The notes under the pieces are model-generated. The model did not search any database, was not told where the DNA came from, and saw only the letters and a program-made list of their open reading frames with translations. A program made the position numbers and the translations under genes. Below are positions 52,694 to 61,797 of a stretch of 64,000 nucleotides of DNA, piece by piece. The stretch is from Bilifractor porci. Lineage in GTDB: Bacteria; Bacillota; Clostridia; Lachnospirales; Lachnospiraceae. Each line of letters starts with the position of its first letter. The first letter of the stretch is position 1. The DNA lies in contig NZ_VUMV01000005.1 in assembly GCF_009696005.1 (NCBI RefSeq), positions 143,021 through 207,020 on the forward strand, written 5' to 3'.

Positions 52694-55330
52694 ATGCAAA
52701 ATCAATCAGAGAAAAAACGGCGTAAGAAAAAGTGGATTGCGTTGGTTCTGACTGTGGTTATGATGTTTGCCGCCGCAATGCCGGCCAGCGCATCAAGTGA
52801 GACTTCCTCGTCAATGTCAGAGATAAACACCGGGCCAGAACAGACGGCGGGAACAAGGGAGAATAGCACGGAAACTCCGTCGGAGCAGCAAAACGCCGGG
52901 CAGGCAGGACAGGGACAAAACGCGGAACCCGAGAGTTCGGAGGACGCTGCAGGAGAAAACAATTCTTCGGAAAAGACGGAAGAGTCCAATCCGGACAGCT
53001 CGGAAACCAATGAGGAGATGGGCGCGGAAAATCAGCCGACGCAGGAATCCGGAGAAGAGAGCCGTCAGGCGGTTGGCAGTGATTCGTCGGCGGCTAAAGC
53101 TAATACCATCCGGCTGGCGGCGGCCGCGTCAAATACGGTTTCGGCTCCGGATCCGGTAGGAACGATTGAAAGGAAAAATGAGTGGCAGATCGTTTCGGAG
53201 GAATATGCCGGAACGGATCAGGTATATAAAAAAGGTTTCGATTTAGACGGCAACGGCAGCAATGATATTTTTTACCAGAAAAATGTCATTCCCACTGGGG
53301 TGGAAAATGAATTCCGCGTCTATATGGGCATCAGCAAGAGGATGACCTGGGATGAGATTCTGGCAAAATCGGATTTTGCCGTTTCCAACTCCAACGGTTT
53401 TCACAAGCAGGAGATTGGCACACAGTACAGCGGCATCAATAAAGGCAATCCAAGTATCCTTCATCCGGGGAAAACAGGGCAGGGGAATGATCTTGAAGCG
53501 ACCGTGCACTACTACAGGGGCGGAAAGATTGTTCACACGTATAAGGGCTGGTATTACTACGAAAACACACCGAGCGCTTCGAATGGGACGGGCTTTATTT
53601 ATCTGAAAGCGCTGGGCATCTATTTTCTGGCGTGCAAGACTATAGCCCTATCCGTCGATAAGAACGGGGGCAGCCTGGTTTTCGATATTGACCTGGATGC
53701 GATGGAGAAAAAGAATATCTATTTCAGCGTCGATGACATTGTGGCGGATTCTGTCCAGGACAGCATGGGAGATTACATCACCTATGAGGACTGTGAAAAC
53801 AGCGACGGGACAGTCAGCTTTTCCGGCAGTACCCTCACCTGGAAGCCTGAATCAAACGGCGTCACCGGAACGGAAGTGAAGGAGGACGGCGGACTGACAG
53901 GCTATTACTACAACATTCACCAGATGGTTTACAAGGTGCATCTGAAGGCGGAGCAGGAAGGGTTTCACAGCTGCGCGCAGAACATGAACAGTGCGGTCGG
54001 AGATGCGGAGAGCTATCCGGTCAATCAGAAAGCGGTTCTGAACTGCCACATGGGAAGTTACACAGGAAACCCGGAATTCCAGGTTCCTTACGTACGAGGA
54101 TTGCTGTACGATTTGGAGTTCCGGAAAATAGTGGCAGGCAGCGAGATTCCTCTCGCGGACATCTCCTTTACTGTTACCAGACAGCCGGGCGGAAGTACAG
54201 CTGCGGAACAGGTGCAGAAAACAGACCGGCAGACGACGGGTCAGGACGGATGGATGAAATTCCATAATCTTCCATGGGGAACCTATTCTCTGCAGGAGCT
54301 TGCCGGAACAGACAGCTCTTTCCAAAGTATATACCTGGATGGCTCAGGGCTGGGTACGCCTGTTACCGTTCAGATAGGAAAGGTTATTAATGGATCTGCG
54401 CTGGTTCAGGACCATGGTTCGGGCCACAGCGCTGACCTGCAGACAGATCTCAACAATATGTTGCTCTTATACAATGGGGACGGAATTTTTGAAAACACGC
54501 CCAATACAGCCAGAATCACTATCAAAAAAGTTGTCAATGAGTATGACAGTGTTCCGTCCGATCTGAAGAATCTCAGCTATACCATCACGGCGGAGTCTTT
54601 CGGGAATAGTGAGAATGCTGTATACGAGATGCCGGATAAAGATGATACGGAGTTCCGGAAACTGAACGAAAAGACGGATCTTAAACACGAGGAAACGGTG
54701 GAATATACCCTTGTTGTTCCGGCGGCAGGCGGAAGGATTTATCTGAATGAACATCTACCCGACCGGTTGGGAGCTCGAATGAAATTCGGCTCGGTGAAGG
54801 TGGAGAAGAACGGAAACAGCACAGATCCGGGTTCTGTCAGTCGTCTTGGTTCACTATGCGGGATTGATGTATTCCCCGGCAATGATCTAACGATCACATA
54901 TACCAATCTGCCGGTAGGACTTGTGTACATTCATAAGCTTATTGATAATTACCAGGCTCCATTGGCGGATGACGCGTTTATCCTCCGGGTCACGTCTGCG
55001 GAGGACAATGGACAGTCGGTAAATGCGGAGGTGGTGCTGAAACATGATGAGTACAGCCCGGATATAGAAATCCTGAAAACCACAACCCTTCAGATTGCGG
55101 AGGTGCTGCCGAAGGAATATACGCAGTCGGGGATTACCTATGAAAAGTACACGATAGACGCAGAGACAGGAGACACTTCGGTTTATGAAGAGGGAACCTG
55201 TCAGGGCGGCCAGATTGTCGTTCATCCGGGAGAGAATGTTGAAATTACCGTGCACAATTCGTACTCCGGAGAGCCTTATTTCCATGTATCGGATGCAGTG
55301 AAAAATGCTTTCCTGCCTCCCCAGCGGTGA
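52694..55330 (+). CDS. large secreted surface protein, partner of the 48914 protein
   Basis: 878 aa. Start ATG 52694 after AGGAGGAG gives a clear signal peptide (KKKWIALVLTVVMMFAAAMP, cleavage near SAS). A Ser/Glu/Gln/Asn-rich stretch follows (about 35-135), then beta-rich regions: one with VYKKGFDLDGNGSNDIFYQK, one Cna_B-like (about 475-560, ISFTVTRQPGG and LPWGTYSLQELAG). The C-terminal module (about 744-878) matches the end of the 48914 protein: IDNY...LADD.F, NAEVVLKH, SP.I, EV.PKEY, GIT, ITVHN.Y. There is no cell-wall anchor. It leads the structural gene series of the fibre locus. Confidence 0.8.
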   Translation: MQNQSEKKRRKKKWIALVLTVVMMFAAAMPASASSETSSSMSEINTGPEQTAGTRENSTETPSEQQNAGQAGQGQNAEPESSEDAAGENNSSEKTEESNPDSSETNEEMGAENQPTQESGEESRQAVGSDSSAAKANTIRLAAAASNTVSAPDPVGTIERKNEWQIVSEEYAGTDQVYKKGFDLDGNGSNDIFYQKNVIPTGVENEFRVYMGISKRMTWDEILAKSDFAVSNSNGFHKQEIGTQYSGINKGNPSILHPGKTGQGNDLEATVHYYRGGKIVHTYKGWYYYENTPSASNGTGFIYLKALGIYFLACKTIALSVDKNGGSLVFDIDLDAMEKKNIYFSVDDIVADSVQDSMGDYITYEDCENSDGTVSFSGSTLTWKPESNGVTGTEVKEDGGLTGYYYNIHQMVYKVHLKAEQEGFHSCAQNMNSAVGDAESYPVNQKAVLNCHMGSYTGNPEFQVPYVRGLLYDLEFRKIVAGSEIPLADISFTVTRQPGGSTAAEQVQKTDRQTTGQDGWMKFHNLPWGTYSLQELAGTDSSFQSIYLDGSGLGTPVTVQIGKVINGSALVQDHGSGHSADLQTDLNNMLLLYNGDGIFENTPNTARITIKKVVNEYDSVPSDLKNLSYTITAESFGNSENAVYEMPDKDDTEFRKLNEKTDLKHEETVEYTLVVPAAGGRIYLNEHLPDRLGARMKFGSVKVEKNGNSTDPGSVSRLGSLCGIDVFPGNDLTITYTNLPVGLVYIHKLIDNYQAPLADDAFILRVTSAEDNGQSVNAEVVLKHDEYSPDIEILKTTTLQIAEVLPKEYTQSGITYEKYTIDAETGDTSVYEEGTCQGGQIVVHPGENVEITVHNSYSGEPYFHVSDAVKNAFLPPQR

Positions 55331-55475
55331 GAAATGTTTTTCATTCCCGAAAGACAGATACTCCTTCCGGTGAAAAAACTGGCAGAAACAGAAAGTAAAT
55401 AAAACTGCTCCGAGGAGTTTGTCGGAGAGGGAATGGTTCAAGGAAAAAATATTTTTACGGGAGGAGTTGTGCACC

Positions 55476-56126
55476 ATGAAGGGGAAAGCAAAGTTACGCA
55501 TATTCATCCTCGGCTGCCTGGCCCTGCTGATCACGGGCTCCAGCCTCGCGTTCTGGTCGGGGAAGATTGATCATACAAACCGGCTGAAAGCGGATCAGAT
55601 GAGCGCAAAAATCGAAGAGGTTTTTGATCCCGATTCGGAAGCACGAGGAACAGTTCCTAAAAGTGTCTCTTTTCAAAATGACAGTTCCTGTGCAGCTTTT
55701 CTGCGTGTTGCTTACGCGGAAACCTGGGATAGTAATGGCCTGCTGTTAAATAACCAGATAGACGGAAAGGATGTGGCGGTCAAGCACTGGCTGAGCGGCT
55801 TCGGTCAGGACAGTGATCTGTGGAAGGACGGAGGAGACGGCTGGTTCTACTACAAAAAAATCTTACAGCCGGGAGAAAAGACAGATCCGGTGCTGGAAAG
55901 CGTTACCTTTCCGTTCCCGCAAACGGATGCTTCCGTGGCTTTTCCGGATATCAACACTTCAGACAATTATGCAGCCGCAAGTTACCAGCTTTATTTCCGG
56001 ATGGAGCTTCTGCAGGTAAGCGACAGCCATGCCACATTAAACAGCGAAGAAGTGAATGAAAAAGCATCTTCCACGATTTTTGGAAAAACGGCCACAGTCA
56101 GCGGTGATTCAGTTGAATGGAAGTAA
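55476..56126 (+). CDS. SipW-dependent TasA/BsaA-like protein 1
   Basis: 216 aa. N-terminal signal FILGCLALLITGSSLAFWSG is of the SipW class (hydrophobic core followed by A-[YF]-[FW]). The mature part is beta-rich and has the ELLQ-type ending (FRMELLQVSDSHAT) seen in the following proteins. Family proteins form extracellular amyloid-like or pilus-like fibres in Bacillus (TasA, TapA, camelysin). It is the most diverged of the five copies. GGAGGAG precedes ATG 55476. Confidence 0.78.
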   Translation: MKGKAKLRIFILGCLALLITGSSLAFWSGKIDHTNRLKADQMSAKIEEVFDPDSEARGTVPKSVSFQNDSSCAAFLRVAYAETWDSNGLLLNNQIDGKDVAVKHWLSGFGQDSDLWKDGGDGWFYYKKILQPGEKTDPVLESVTFPFPQTDASVAFPDINTSDNYAAASYQLYFRMELLQVSDSHATLNSEEVNEKASSTIFGKTATVSGDSVEWK

Positions 56127-56137
56127 CGAGGCGCGGA

Positions 56138-56743
56138 ATGAAGAAGAAAAGAACGAAAGAAATATGGATGGCGGCAGGCCTGCTTGCTTTCGTCATTTTG
56201 GGCGGTACGTTTGCTTATTTTAACACTTCACTGAGTATGGACAATAAATTTCAGAGCGCAGAGGCAAACGTGTATCTGAACGAACTGTTTGATCCCAAGG
56301 ATCAGTGGGTACCCGGAGAAGAAAAGCAGAAGGAAGTGCGGTTCGGCAATGACGGGAAGATGGCAACCGTGCTGCGCGCCAGGTTCACCCCTGTTTTGAC
56401 ACGCCAGGACGGAACAGCAGACCCGGAGGCTGCAAAAGGCTTTTTGTTGAATTTTTCAGATGATTTCGACAGCAGCTGGACGAAAATCGGAGACTGGTAC
56501 TACTACAACAAGGTTCTTGCGCCGGGACAGATAACAGACATTACGTTGAAGTCTGTGACCATCAGTGATGAAATCGGGAACGATGAACATCATATTGCAA
56601 CGGATTATTCCCAGGCGGATTATGATGTGAAAATTGAGGGAGAGCTGCTGCAGTCTTCCTCTGCTACCGAAGGAGCGGAGTTCCTGAAATGGGGAGCCGT
56701 TCCGACTATAGAGGAAGACACCGTCTCCTGGAACCAGGGTTAA
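56138..56743 (+). CDS. SipW-dependent TasA/BsaA-like protein 2
   Basis: 201 aa. Signal AAGLLAFVILGGTFAYFNTS followed by LSMDNKFQ; mature part begins with ELFDPKDQWVPGEEKQKEV, matching the F.P...W.PG pattern of its neighbours, and includes DWYYYNKVLAPGQ. Start ATG 56138 rather than 56117, which lies inside the previous gene. Confidence 0.82.
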   Translation: MKKKRTKEIWMAAGLLAFVILGGTFAYFNTSLSMDNKFQSAEANVYLNELFDPKDQWVPGEEKQKEVRFGNDGKMATVLRARFTPVLTRQDGTADPEAAKGFLLNFSDDFDSSWTKIGDWYYYNKVLAPGQITDITLKSVTISDEIGNDEHHIATDYSQADYDVKIEGELLQSSSATEGAEFLKWGAVPTIEEDTVSWNQG

Positions 56744-56806
56744 AGCAGAATTCCACTCTGTTTTAATAAATATGCAAAATGCTCATTCATAAGGAGGAAG
56801 AAAGCA

Positions 56807-57607
56807 ATGAGAAAAAACACAAAAATAGCGGGAGCAGCCGGACTGGCGGCGATTATGCTGGTCGGCGGAACATTTGCCTATTTTAATCAGACTATGAAAG
56901 TGGAAAATCCGTTTGACACCGGGAAGTATGACACCAAGGTAACGGAGGATTTCAAGCCGCAGGATGGAGAAAACTGGGAGCCGGGTGCAGAGATCAACAA
57001 GGATGTAAATGTCCTGAATACCGGTGATTATGATGTCCTGGTCCGGGTGAAATTTGATGAAAAGTGGGTAAATAAAGATACCGGCGCAACAGTTAAGGAA
57101 AATGCCGGTATGGATGACTCCACCTCACAGGATAATGCGACAGATGGCCTTGTTGAGAAGATCGGTTCAGTTGTAGCCAAGACGTTGAATAAGGAAAACT
57201 GGGTCTACAATGCCGCAGACGGATACTGGTACTACAACCAGAATCTGAAAGCCGGCGGCGAGACAGGAACATTTCTGGATGCCGTTAAGCTTCTGGAAGA
57301 TGCGGATATGGGAAATTATATTGTGACAAATTATTACACAACGGCAGCGGACAAACCGGCAGAGGATGCCATCGGCACGGATCCCGCGACACAGTGGGTT
57401 GCTTATACCGGAGACATGCCGAAGAATGCGACACACAACATGGTTCTTACTAAGCAGGATCCGGATAAGACGGGTTACGGGAACGCAGACTATACTCTGA
57501 CGATTACGACACAGACGGTACAGGCTACAGACGCTGCCATGCAGGATGCATTCAGCTTAACCGCACAGCCGGCGGGATGCAACTGGAACCTGACGCAGAA
57601 TAAGTAA
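56807..57607 (+). CDS. SipW-dependent TasA/BsaA-like protein 3
   Basis: 266 aa. Signal LAAIMLVGGTFAYFNQT, then MKVENPFDTGKYDTKVTEDF; mature part with NWEPGAEINKDVNVLNTGDY and VLVRVKFDEKW, then DGYWYYNQNLKAGGETG. It is the closest relative of copy 4. Strong AGGAGG ribosome site suggests high expression and a possible major fibre subunit. Confidence 0.85.
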   Translation: MRKNTKIAGAAGLAAIMLVGGTFAYFNQTMKVENPFDTGKYDTKVTEDFKPQDGENWEPGAEINKDVNVLNTGDYDVLVRVKFDEKWVNKDTGATVKENAGMDDSTSQDNATDGLVEKIGSVVAKTLNKENWVYNAADGYWYYNQNLKAGGETGTFLDAVKLLEDADMGNYIVTNYYTTAADKPAEDAIGTDPATQWVAYTGDMPKNATHNMVLTKQDPDKTGYGNADYTLTITTQTVQATDAAMQDAFSLTAQPAGCNWNLTQNK

Positions 57608-57690
57608 CTGCGAAGGAAGTGCAATCGGGTGCTGAAGCAAGAAAGAAATTGTAGTACCGCCAGCCAATGGTGGCGGAATGGAGGACAGAT

Positions 57691-58458
57691 ATGAAAAATA
57701 CAAAGAAAATTAAAATAATGGCAGGGCTGCTTGCCCTGGCGCTGGTGGCAGGTACGCTGGCATATTTTATGAAAACAATGTCGGTGGACAACCCGTTTTC
57801 AACAAAGAAATACGGCGGAGAGACGGTCGAGAAGTTTACACCGGAAAACGAGTGGGAGCCGGGCGGCCAGGTAACCAAGGAAGTACAGGCGAAAAACACA
57901 GGCGATTACGACCTGTATGTAAGAGTGAAATTTGATGAAAAATGGGAGAGAGACGGTCAGGTTATTGCCGGAACAGAACTTTCTTCTGCTGACAAGGCGA
58001 ATTTCTTCCCGGCTAGCGCGGACAGCAGTATTGCGGGCGGCTCCTCCGTTTATAAGCATCTGGCAGGAGTTGAGGATGGCTCTTGGACGGACGGGAATGA
58101 TGGATATTTCTATTATAAAACCAAACTCGGCAAAGACCAGATGACTTCACAACTGATGGATTATGTAACGCTCTGCAAGGACGCCAATATGGGCACTTAT
58201 GCAGTCTCTGAAATGAAATATGCCCTGGTAGATGCAACTAAAACTGCAGAAGATCTGACGGACGCGGACTATACCCTGACGTCTGCGCCGGATGTTATTC
58301 CTGATGGCAAGGTTCTGTATCAGAAAAAGGTTGTTTCTCTGGATAGTGCCAATGCAGGCCTGGCGGGGGCAAATTATACCCTGACCATTACAACGGAGCT
58401 GCTTCAGGCAAATGCTGACGCCGCGGCGGAGAACGGATGGGCTGTGACTCCGGCATAA
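57691..58458 (+). CDS. SipW-dependent TasA/BsaA-like protein 4
   Basis: 255 aa. Signal AGLLALALVAGTLAYFMKT, then MSVDNPFSTKKYGGETVEKF; mature part EWEPGGQVTKEVQAKNTGDY and LYVRVKFDEKW, near-identical in pattern to copy 3, with GYFYYKTKLG later. This suggests a local duplication. ATG 57691 follows GGAGG; the longer frame is not used. Confidence 0.85.
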   Translation: MKNTKKIKIMAGLLALALVAGTLAYFMKTMSVDNPFSTKKYGGETVEKFTPENEWEPGGQVTKEVQAKNTGDYDLYVRVKFDEKWERDGQVIAGTELSSADKANFFPASADSSIAGGSSVYKHLAGVEDGSWTDGNDGYFYYKTKLGKDQMTSQLMDYVTLCKDANMGTYAVSEMKYALVDATKTAEDLTDADYTLTSAPDVIPDGKVLYQKKVVSLDSANAGLAGANYTLTITTELLQANADAAAENGWAVTPA

Positions 58459-58484
58459 GACGTCCGGCAGAAGTGTAGAGTTTC

Positions 58485-58991
58485 ATGAAGGGATTAACTT
58501 ATTTATTTAAGGTATTGTCCTGGATTGTGATCGCGGCAATCGTCGCTTTTCTGGCGATTGCCGCCCCGATCCTGGCAGGATTTCACCCGGTTGTGGTGCT
58601 TTCGGGAAGCATGGAACCGGCTCTTCCGGTGGGAAGCATGATCTACTACCATACATGTAATTTTGAGGAATTAAAAGCCGGAGACGTGGTTACGTTTCGG
58701 GCGGAAAATTCGCTGGTTACGCATAGGATTACTGCCGTAAATGAAGTTTCAAGGACAGTCAATACCAAGGGTGACGGCAATTCCACAGAGGATCCTGTTC
58801 CGGTTGAAGAGGATGAGATTGTAGGAAAGGCAGCAGATTTTGCAATTCCATATGCCGGATATTTTGTCACATATGGGAAAGAACCGGCGGCAATAGCCGG
58901 GATGGCGGTGATTCTTCTTGTCGATTATGTCTTGGAAAAAATATATGCCGGGCAGAAAGGAGAGAAGAAAGATGAAAATAAAAACACATAA
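58485..58991 (+). CDS. sipW: signal peptidase I, ER/SipW type
   Basis: 168 aa. Seen: N-terminal helix (about 8-32), catalytic Ser in VVLSGSMEPALPVGS (about 41), His in NSLVTHRITAV in place of the bacterial Lys, Asp in NTKGDGNSTED, and a C-terminal helix (about 133-152). The Ser-His-Asp arrangement is the ER/SipW class, which in Bacillus processes TasA and TapA. It sits among five genes with matching signal peptides and overlaps the next by 20 bp. Confidence 0.93.
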   Translation: MKGLTYLFKVLSWIVIAAIVAFLAIAAPILAGFHPVVVLSGSMEPALPVGSMIYYHTCNFEELKAGDVVTFRAENSLVTHRITAVNEVSRTVNTKGDGNSTEDPVPVEEDEIVGKAADFAIPYAGYFVTYGKEPAAIAGMAVILLVDYVLEKIYAGQKGEKKDENKNT

Positions 58992-59799
58992 ATCATATTG
59001 GCTGGCAGGCTTGTTGGCATTGTGCGTCGTGGGGGGAGTATTTGCATACTGGACGCAGGAGCTTCTGGTTCACAATGAGTTTAAGACGGCCAGATATGAC
59101 ACAAAAATCGAAGAAGAATTTGTCCCGCCGGAGAACTGGAAGCCGGGACAGGAGATCAATAAAGATGTATGGATTTCCAATAAGGGAACCGTCTCGGTCT
59201 TTATTAAGGCGGTTTTACACCAGGAATGGATTCGCAAGGAGAATATTACGGATGCAGATGGAGAGGTCATTCCGCCATCCGAAGGAGGCAGTTTTCCCCT
59301 TTCTTTCCGGACACAGGATGGAGAGCAATATGCCGCACAGATCCATTGGGGAGAGGTTGTGCTTCTGGCATCGGGAAGGAAAAGCAATATAGATCTGGGA
59401 GTAAAGACCGTTGACAAGATAGATGACGCCAGGGGGAAATGGCTTCTTGTCAATGATGTTCCTGATCAGAATGGCGATTTTCTGCTGTATTACATAGGAA
59501 TGGTTGAGAAGGATAAAAATTCGCCTCTGCTTGTGGATTCTGTAATGATGAATCCTTTGATTCAGCCCGCGATTCTTTCCAAAACGACTTACTATGATAC
59601 GGATGTGGGGAAATGGAAAACAACAGTGGAAAGAAACAGTACCTTTGATTATGAATGCGCAAAGTACACAATGCTTGTGAGCGCGACGACTGTTCAGGCG
59701 ACTGCGGATGCGGTAAAGGCTGTTTTCGCGACGGAGAAAGACAGCCCGGAAGCCGTGGAATATCTTGCGAACCATGCGGTACAGCCGGCTGATCTTTAA
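58972..59799 (+). CDS. SipW-dependent TasA/BsaA-like protein 5
   Basis: 275 aa. Signal LAGLLALCVVGGVFAYWTQE, then LLVHNEFKTARYDTKIEEEF and ENWKPGQEINKDVWISNKG, the family pattern. The middle is longer than in copies 2-4 and ends with TMLVSATTVQATADAVKAVF, matching copy 3. Start ATG 58972 lies inside the end of sipW, so translation is probably coupled. Confidence 0.83.
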   Translation: MKIKTHKSYWLAGLLALCVVGGVFAYWTQELLVHNEFKTARYDTKIEEEFVPPENWKPGQEINKDVWISNKGTVSVFIKAVLHQEWIRKENITDADGEVIPPSEGGSFPLSFRTQDGEQYAAQIHWGEVVLLASGRKSNIDLGVKTVDKIDDARGKWLLVNDVPDQNGDFLLYYIGMVEKDKNSPLLVDSVMMNPLIQPAILSKTTYYDTDVGKWKTTVERNSTFDYECAKYTMLVSATTVQATADAVKAVFATEKDSPEAVEYLANHAVQPADL

Positions 59800-59824
59800 C
59801 TGCGTACCCGGTAAGGCGGAAAAT

Positions 59825-60508
59825 ATGAAGAAAATAATTAAAACCTTGTGTATGTTTTCGCTGGCAATATGCCTTCTGGCATTGTACGTGTCGCCGACAT
59901 ATGCAGATGGTGTCAAAAAGTTATATTTCGAGCAGCAGGACGGAAAAATGGTCTGGAATAATGTTCGGGGAGATGATGGAAACTGGTTTATGAGTTTCAC
60001 CAATATGGTTCCCGGCGGGCAGTACAGCGATCAGCTGGACATAGAAAATGGTTCCAGGAAAATCTATGCGCTCTACATGCAGGTGCTTCCGGTACCGCAG
60101 GACGAGAAGAAGGATGAACTGTTAGAGCTGATTTCCATGAAAGTTACGTTCGGTGCGAAAACCTTGTACCAGGGGACTGCCAGCGGAAAAGAGTATGACA
60201 GCGGAAATCTGAGGAATGTCATTTACCTGGGAACTTATCAGCCGGGGAAAGCAGACCGGATCCAGGTGGAATTAGGGCTGGATAAGAATGTCGGGTTGGA
60301 ATATAGCGATCTGCTGACTAAAAATGACTGGAAGTTTATGGTGACGGAAGTCCAGAATCCGAAGAAGCCGAATGCAAAACCGAATCCTCCCCAGACGCTT
60401 CAGCCGCCTAAAACCGGAGATACCTCCAATCCAGGCCTTTTTATCGCAATATTGGCATGTGCGGGTTTCCTGGTTATGCTGGGTGCTTCAAAAAAGAAAA
60501 AAGTCTGA
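59825..60508 (+). CDS. cell-wall-anchored protein with PPKTG sorting signal
   Basis: 227 aa. Signal peptide (about 1-28, FSLAICLLALYVSPTYA), beta-rich middle with VPGGQYSDQLDIENGS (as in TasA-like fibre partners), Pro-rich stalk PKKPNAKPNPPQTLQ, then PPKTGDTS, a membrane helix (GLFIAILACAGFLVML) and KKKK tail: a sortase sorting signal with Pro in place of Leu. It may anchor the fibre to the wall. No sortase gene is in the window. ATG 59825; 26 bp after the previous stop. Confidence 0.83.
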   Translation: MKKIIKTLCMFSLAICLLALYVSPTYADGVKKLYFEQQDGKMVWNNVRGDDGNWFMSFTNMVPGGQYSDQLDIENGSRKIYALYMQVLPVPQDEKKDELLELISMKVTFGAKTLYQGTASGKEYDSGNLRNVIYLGTYQPGKADRIQVELGLDKNVGLEYSDLLTKNDWKFMVTEVQNPKKPNAKPNPPQTLQPPKTGDTSNPGLFIAILACAGFLVMLGASKKKKV

Positions 60509-60538
60509 ATGGTTCTAAAAAATTAAGTTGAAACGAAA

Positions 60539-60567
60539 AAGCAGCACAGTCTTGTGTTGCTTATTTT
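60539..60567 (+). terminator. terminator of the fibre locus
   Basis: AAGCAGCAC and GTGTTGCTT (one G-U pair) around AGTCTT, followed by ATTTTAT. Located 30 bp after the anchored-protein gene. Confidence 0.75.
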
Positions 60568-60694
60568 ATAACGCATTTTATGCCTTTTTAGATATAATTA
60601 CTTAAATTACAACAAGGCGGAAAGCACGCTTTTATGGCACATGGAGACATATGTGCGGGTGCGCGAAGCGTGAAGGGAAGGCTGGTGGGACAGG

Positions 60695-61651
60695 ATGCAG
60701 AACCGACAGGATTTAACAGGAAAGCGTTTTGGAAAATTAACGGTTTTGCACAGGCTGCAGGAAAAAGAGGACGGTTATTATCTATGGCTTTGTAAATGCG
60801 ACTGCGGCGGAACCATTAAGGTAAACACGAAAAGATTAAACCGGGGAACCGTTAAGGATTGTGGATGCGTTCCCCAAAAATATTACAGAAAAGGAACGAT
60901 AGCAGAGGACATTACCGGCCGGAGATTCGGGAAACTGGTTGCGATAAAGAGGGTAAGCAACAATAACGGTAGAACTGCCTGGGAATGCAGGTGCGACTGT
61001 GGAAACATCCATATTGTAAGCACCAGATTATTAAAAGAAGGGAAATGCAAAAGCTGTGGGTGCCTGCAGCGGACAAAATACCGAGGAATGAACAATATCG
61101 CCGGGAAAAGGTTCGGAAGGCTGACTGCCGAATATCCGCTGGACAGACGGGATAAGAAAGGGTCGATCTACTGGCACTGCAAATGCGACTGCGGCAATGA
61201 AATCGATGTCACCGAGGACGGCCTTGTACATGGGAATTATAAAAGCTGCGGATGCTTTAAGAAAGAAATTATCTGGAAAAACATTCCGAATCAGCTCCAT
61301 TTTATTGACGGAACCTGCCTGGAAATACTGGAAAAAAGGAAACACCGCGCAGATAACAAAAGCGGATTCCGGGGTGTATACCGCCAGAAAAACGGAAAAT
61401 ATCTGGTCACCATCGGCTTTAAGGGAAAAAAGTATTATATAGCAACAACGAAAACACTGGAGGATGCCATTCGGGAGCGCTTAAACGCAGAACAGATCAT
61501 TCATGACGGGTTTGTCGCCGCTTATCACGAATGGATGCATGAAATGCAGAATGTCCCGGAAGATGAAAGAATCCCTCTTATTTTTGATGTTGAAAAAGTG
61601 AATGGGGAGTTTGTTGTCCATACGAATATCAAAAACAAAAGCGGTTCGTAA
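60695..61651 (+). CDS. AP2-domain protein with three Cys-rich repeats
   Basis: 318 aa. Three repeats of about 52 residues (starting near 7, 70 and 129) follow the pattern GKRFGKL.V...W.C.CDCG..........L..G..K.CGC, each with five Cys able to bind zinc (CKCDCGG, CRCDCGN, CKCDCGN; ending DCGC, SCGC, SCGC). A C-terminal AP2/ERF-like domain (about 222-270) has KSGFRGVYRQKNGKYLVTIGF. Bacterial AP2 proteins are often linked to homing endonucleases or phage, but no HNH motif is seen here. A DNA-binding role is likely. It stands alone between the fibre locus and a LysR gene. Confidence 0.8.
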   Translation: MQNRQDLTGKRFGKLTVLHRLQEKEDGYYLWLCKCDCGGTIKVNTKRLNRGTVKDCGCVPQKYYRKGTIAEDITGRRFGKLVAIKRVSNNNGRTAWECRCDCGNIHIVSTRLLKEGKCKSCGCLQRTKYRGMNNIAGKRFGRLTAEYPLDRRDKKGSIYWHCKCDCGNEIDVTEDGLVHGNYKSCGCFKKEIIWKNIPNQLHFIDGTCLEILEKRKHRADNKSGFRGVYRQKNGKYLVTIGFKGKKYYIATTKTLEDAIRERLNAEQIIHDGFVAAYHEWMHEMQNVPEDERIPLIFDVEKVNGEFVVHTNIKNKSGS

Positions 61652-61797
61652 CAAACGGTAGCCGGCTTTCTTTTGGCGTCCTTTTATTGCATCATCCGTT
61701 GACACCCCTTGGAAAACGGTATATAAATATTTATAATCCAAAAACATATAAAAACGATATGAATAGTAATTATTGCAGCCGTGAGGGGAGGCAGCCT

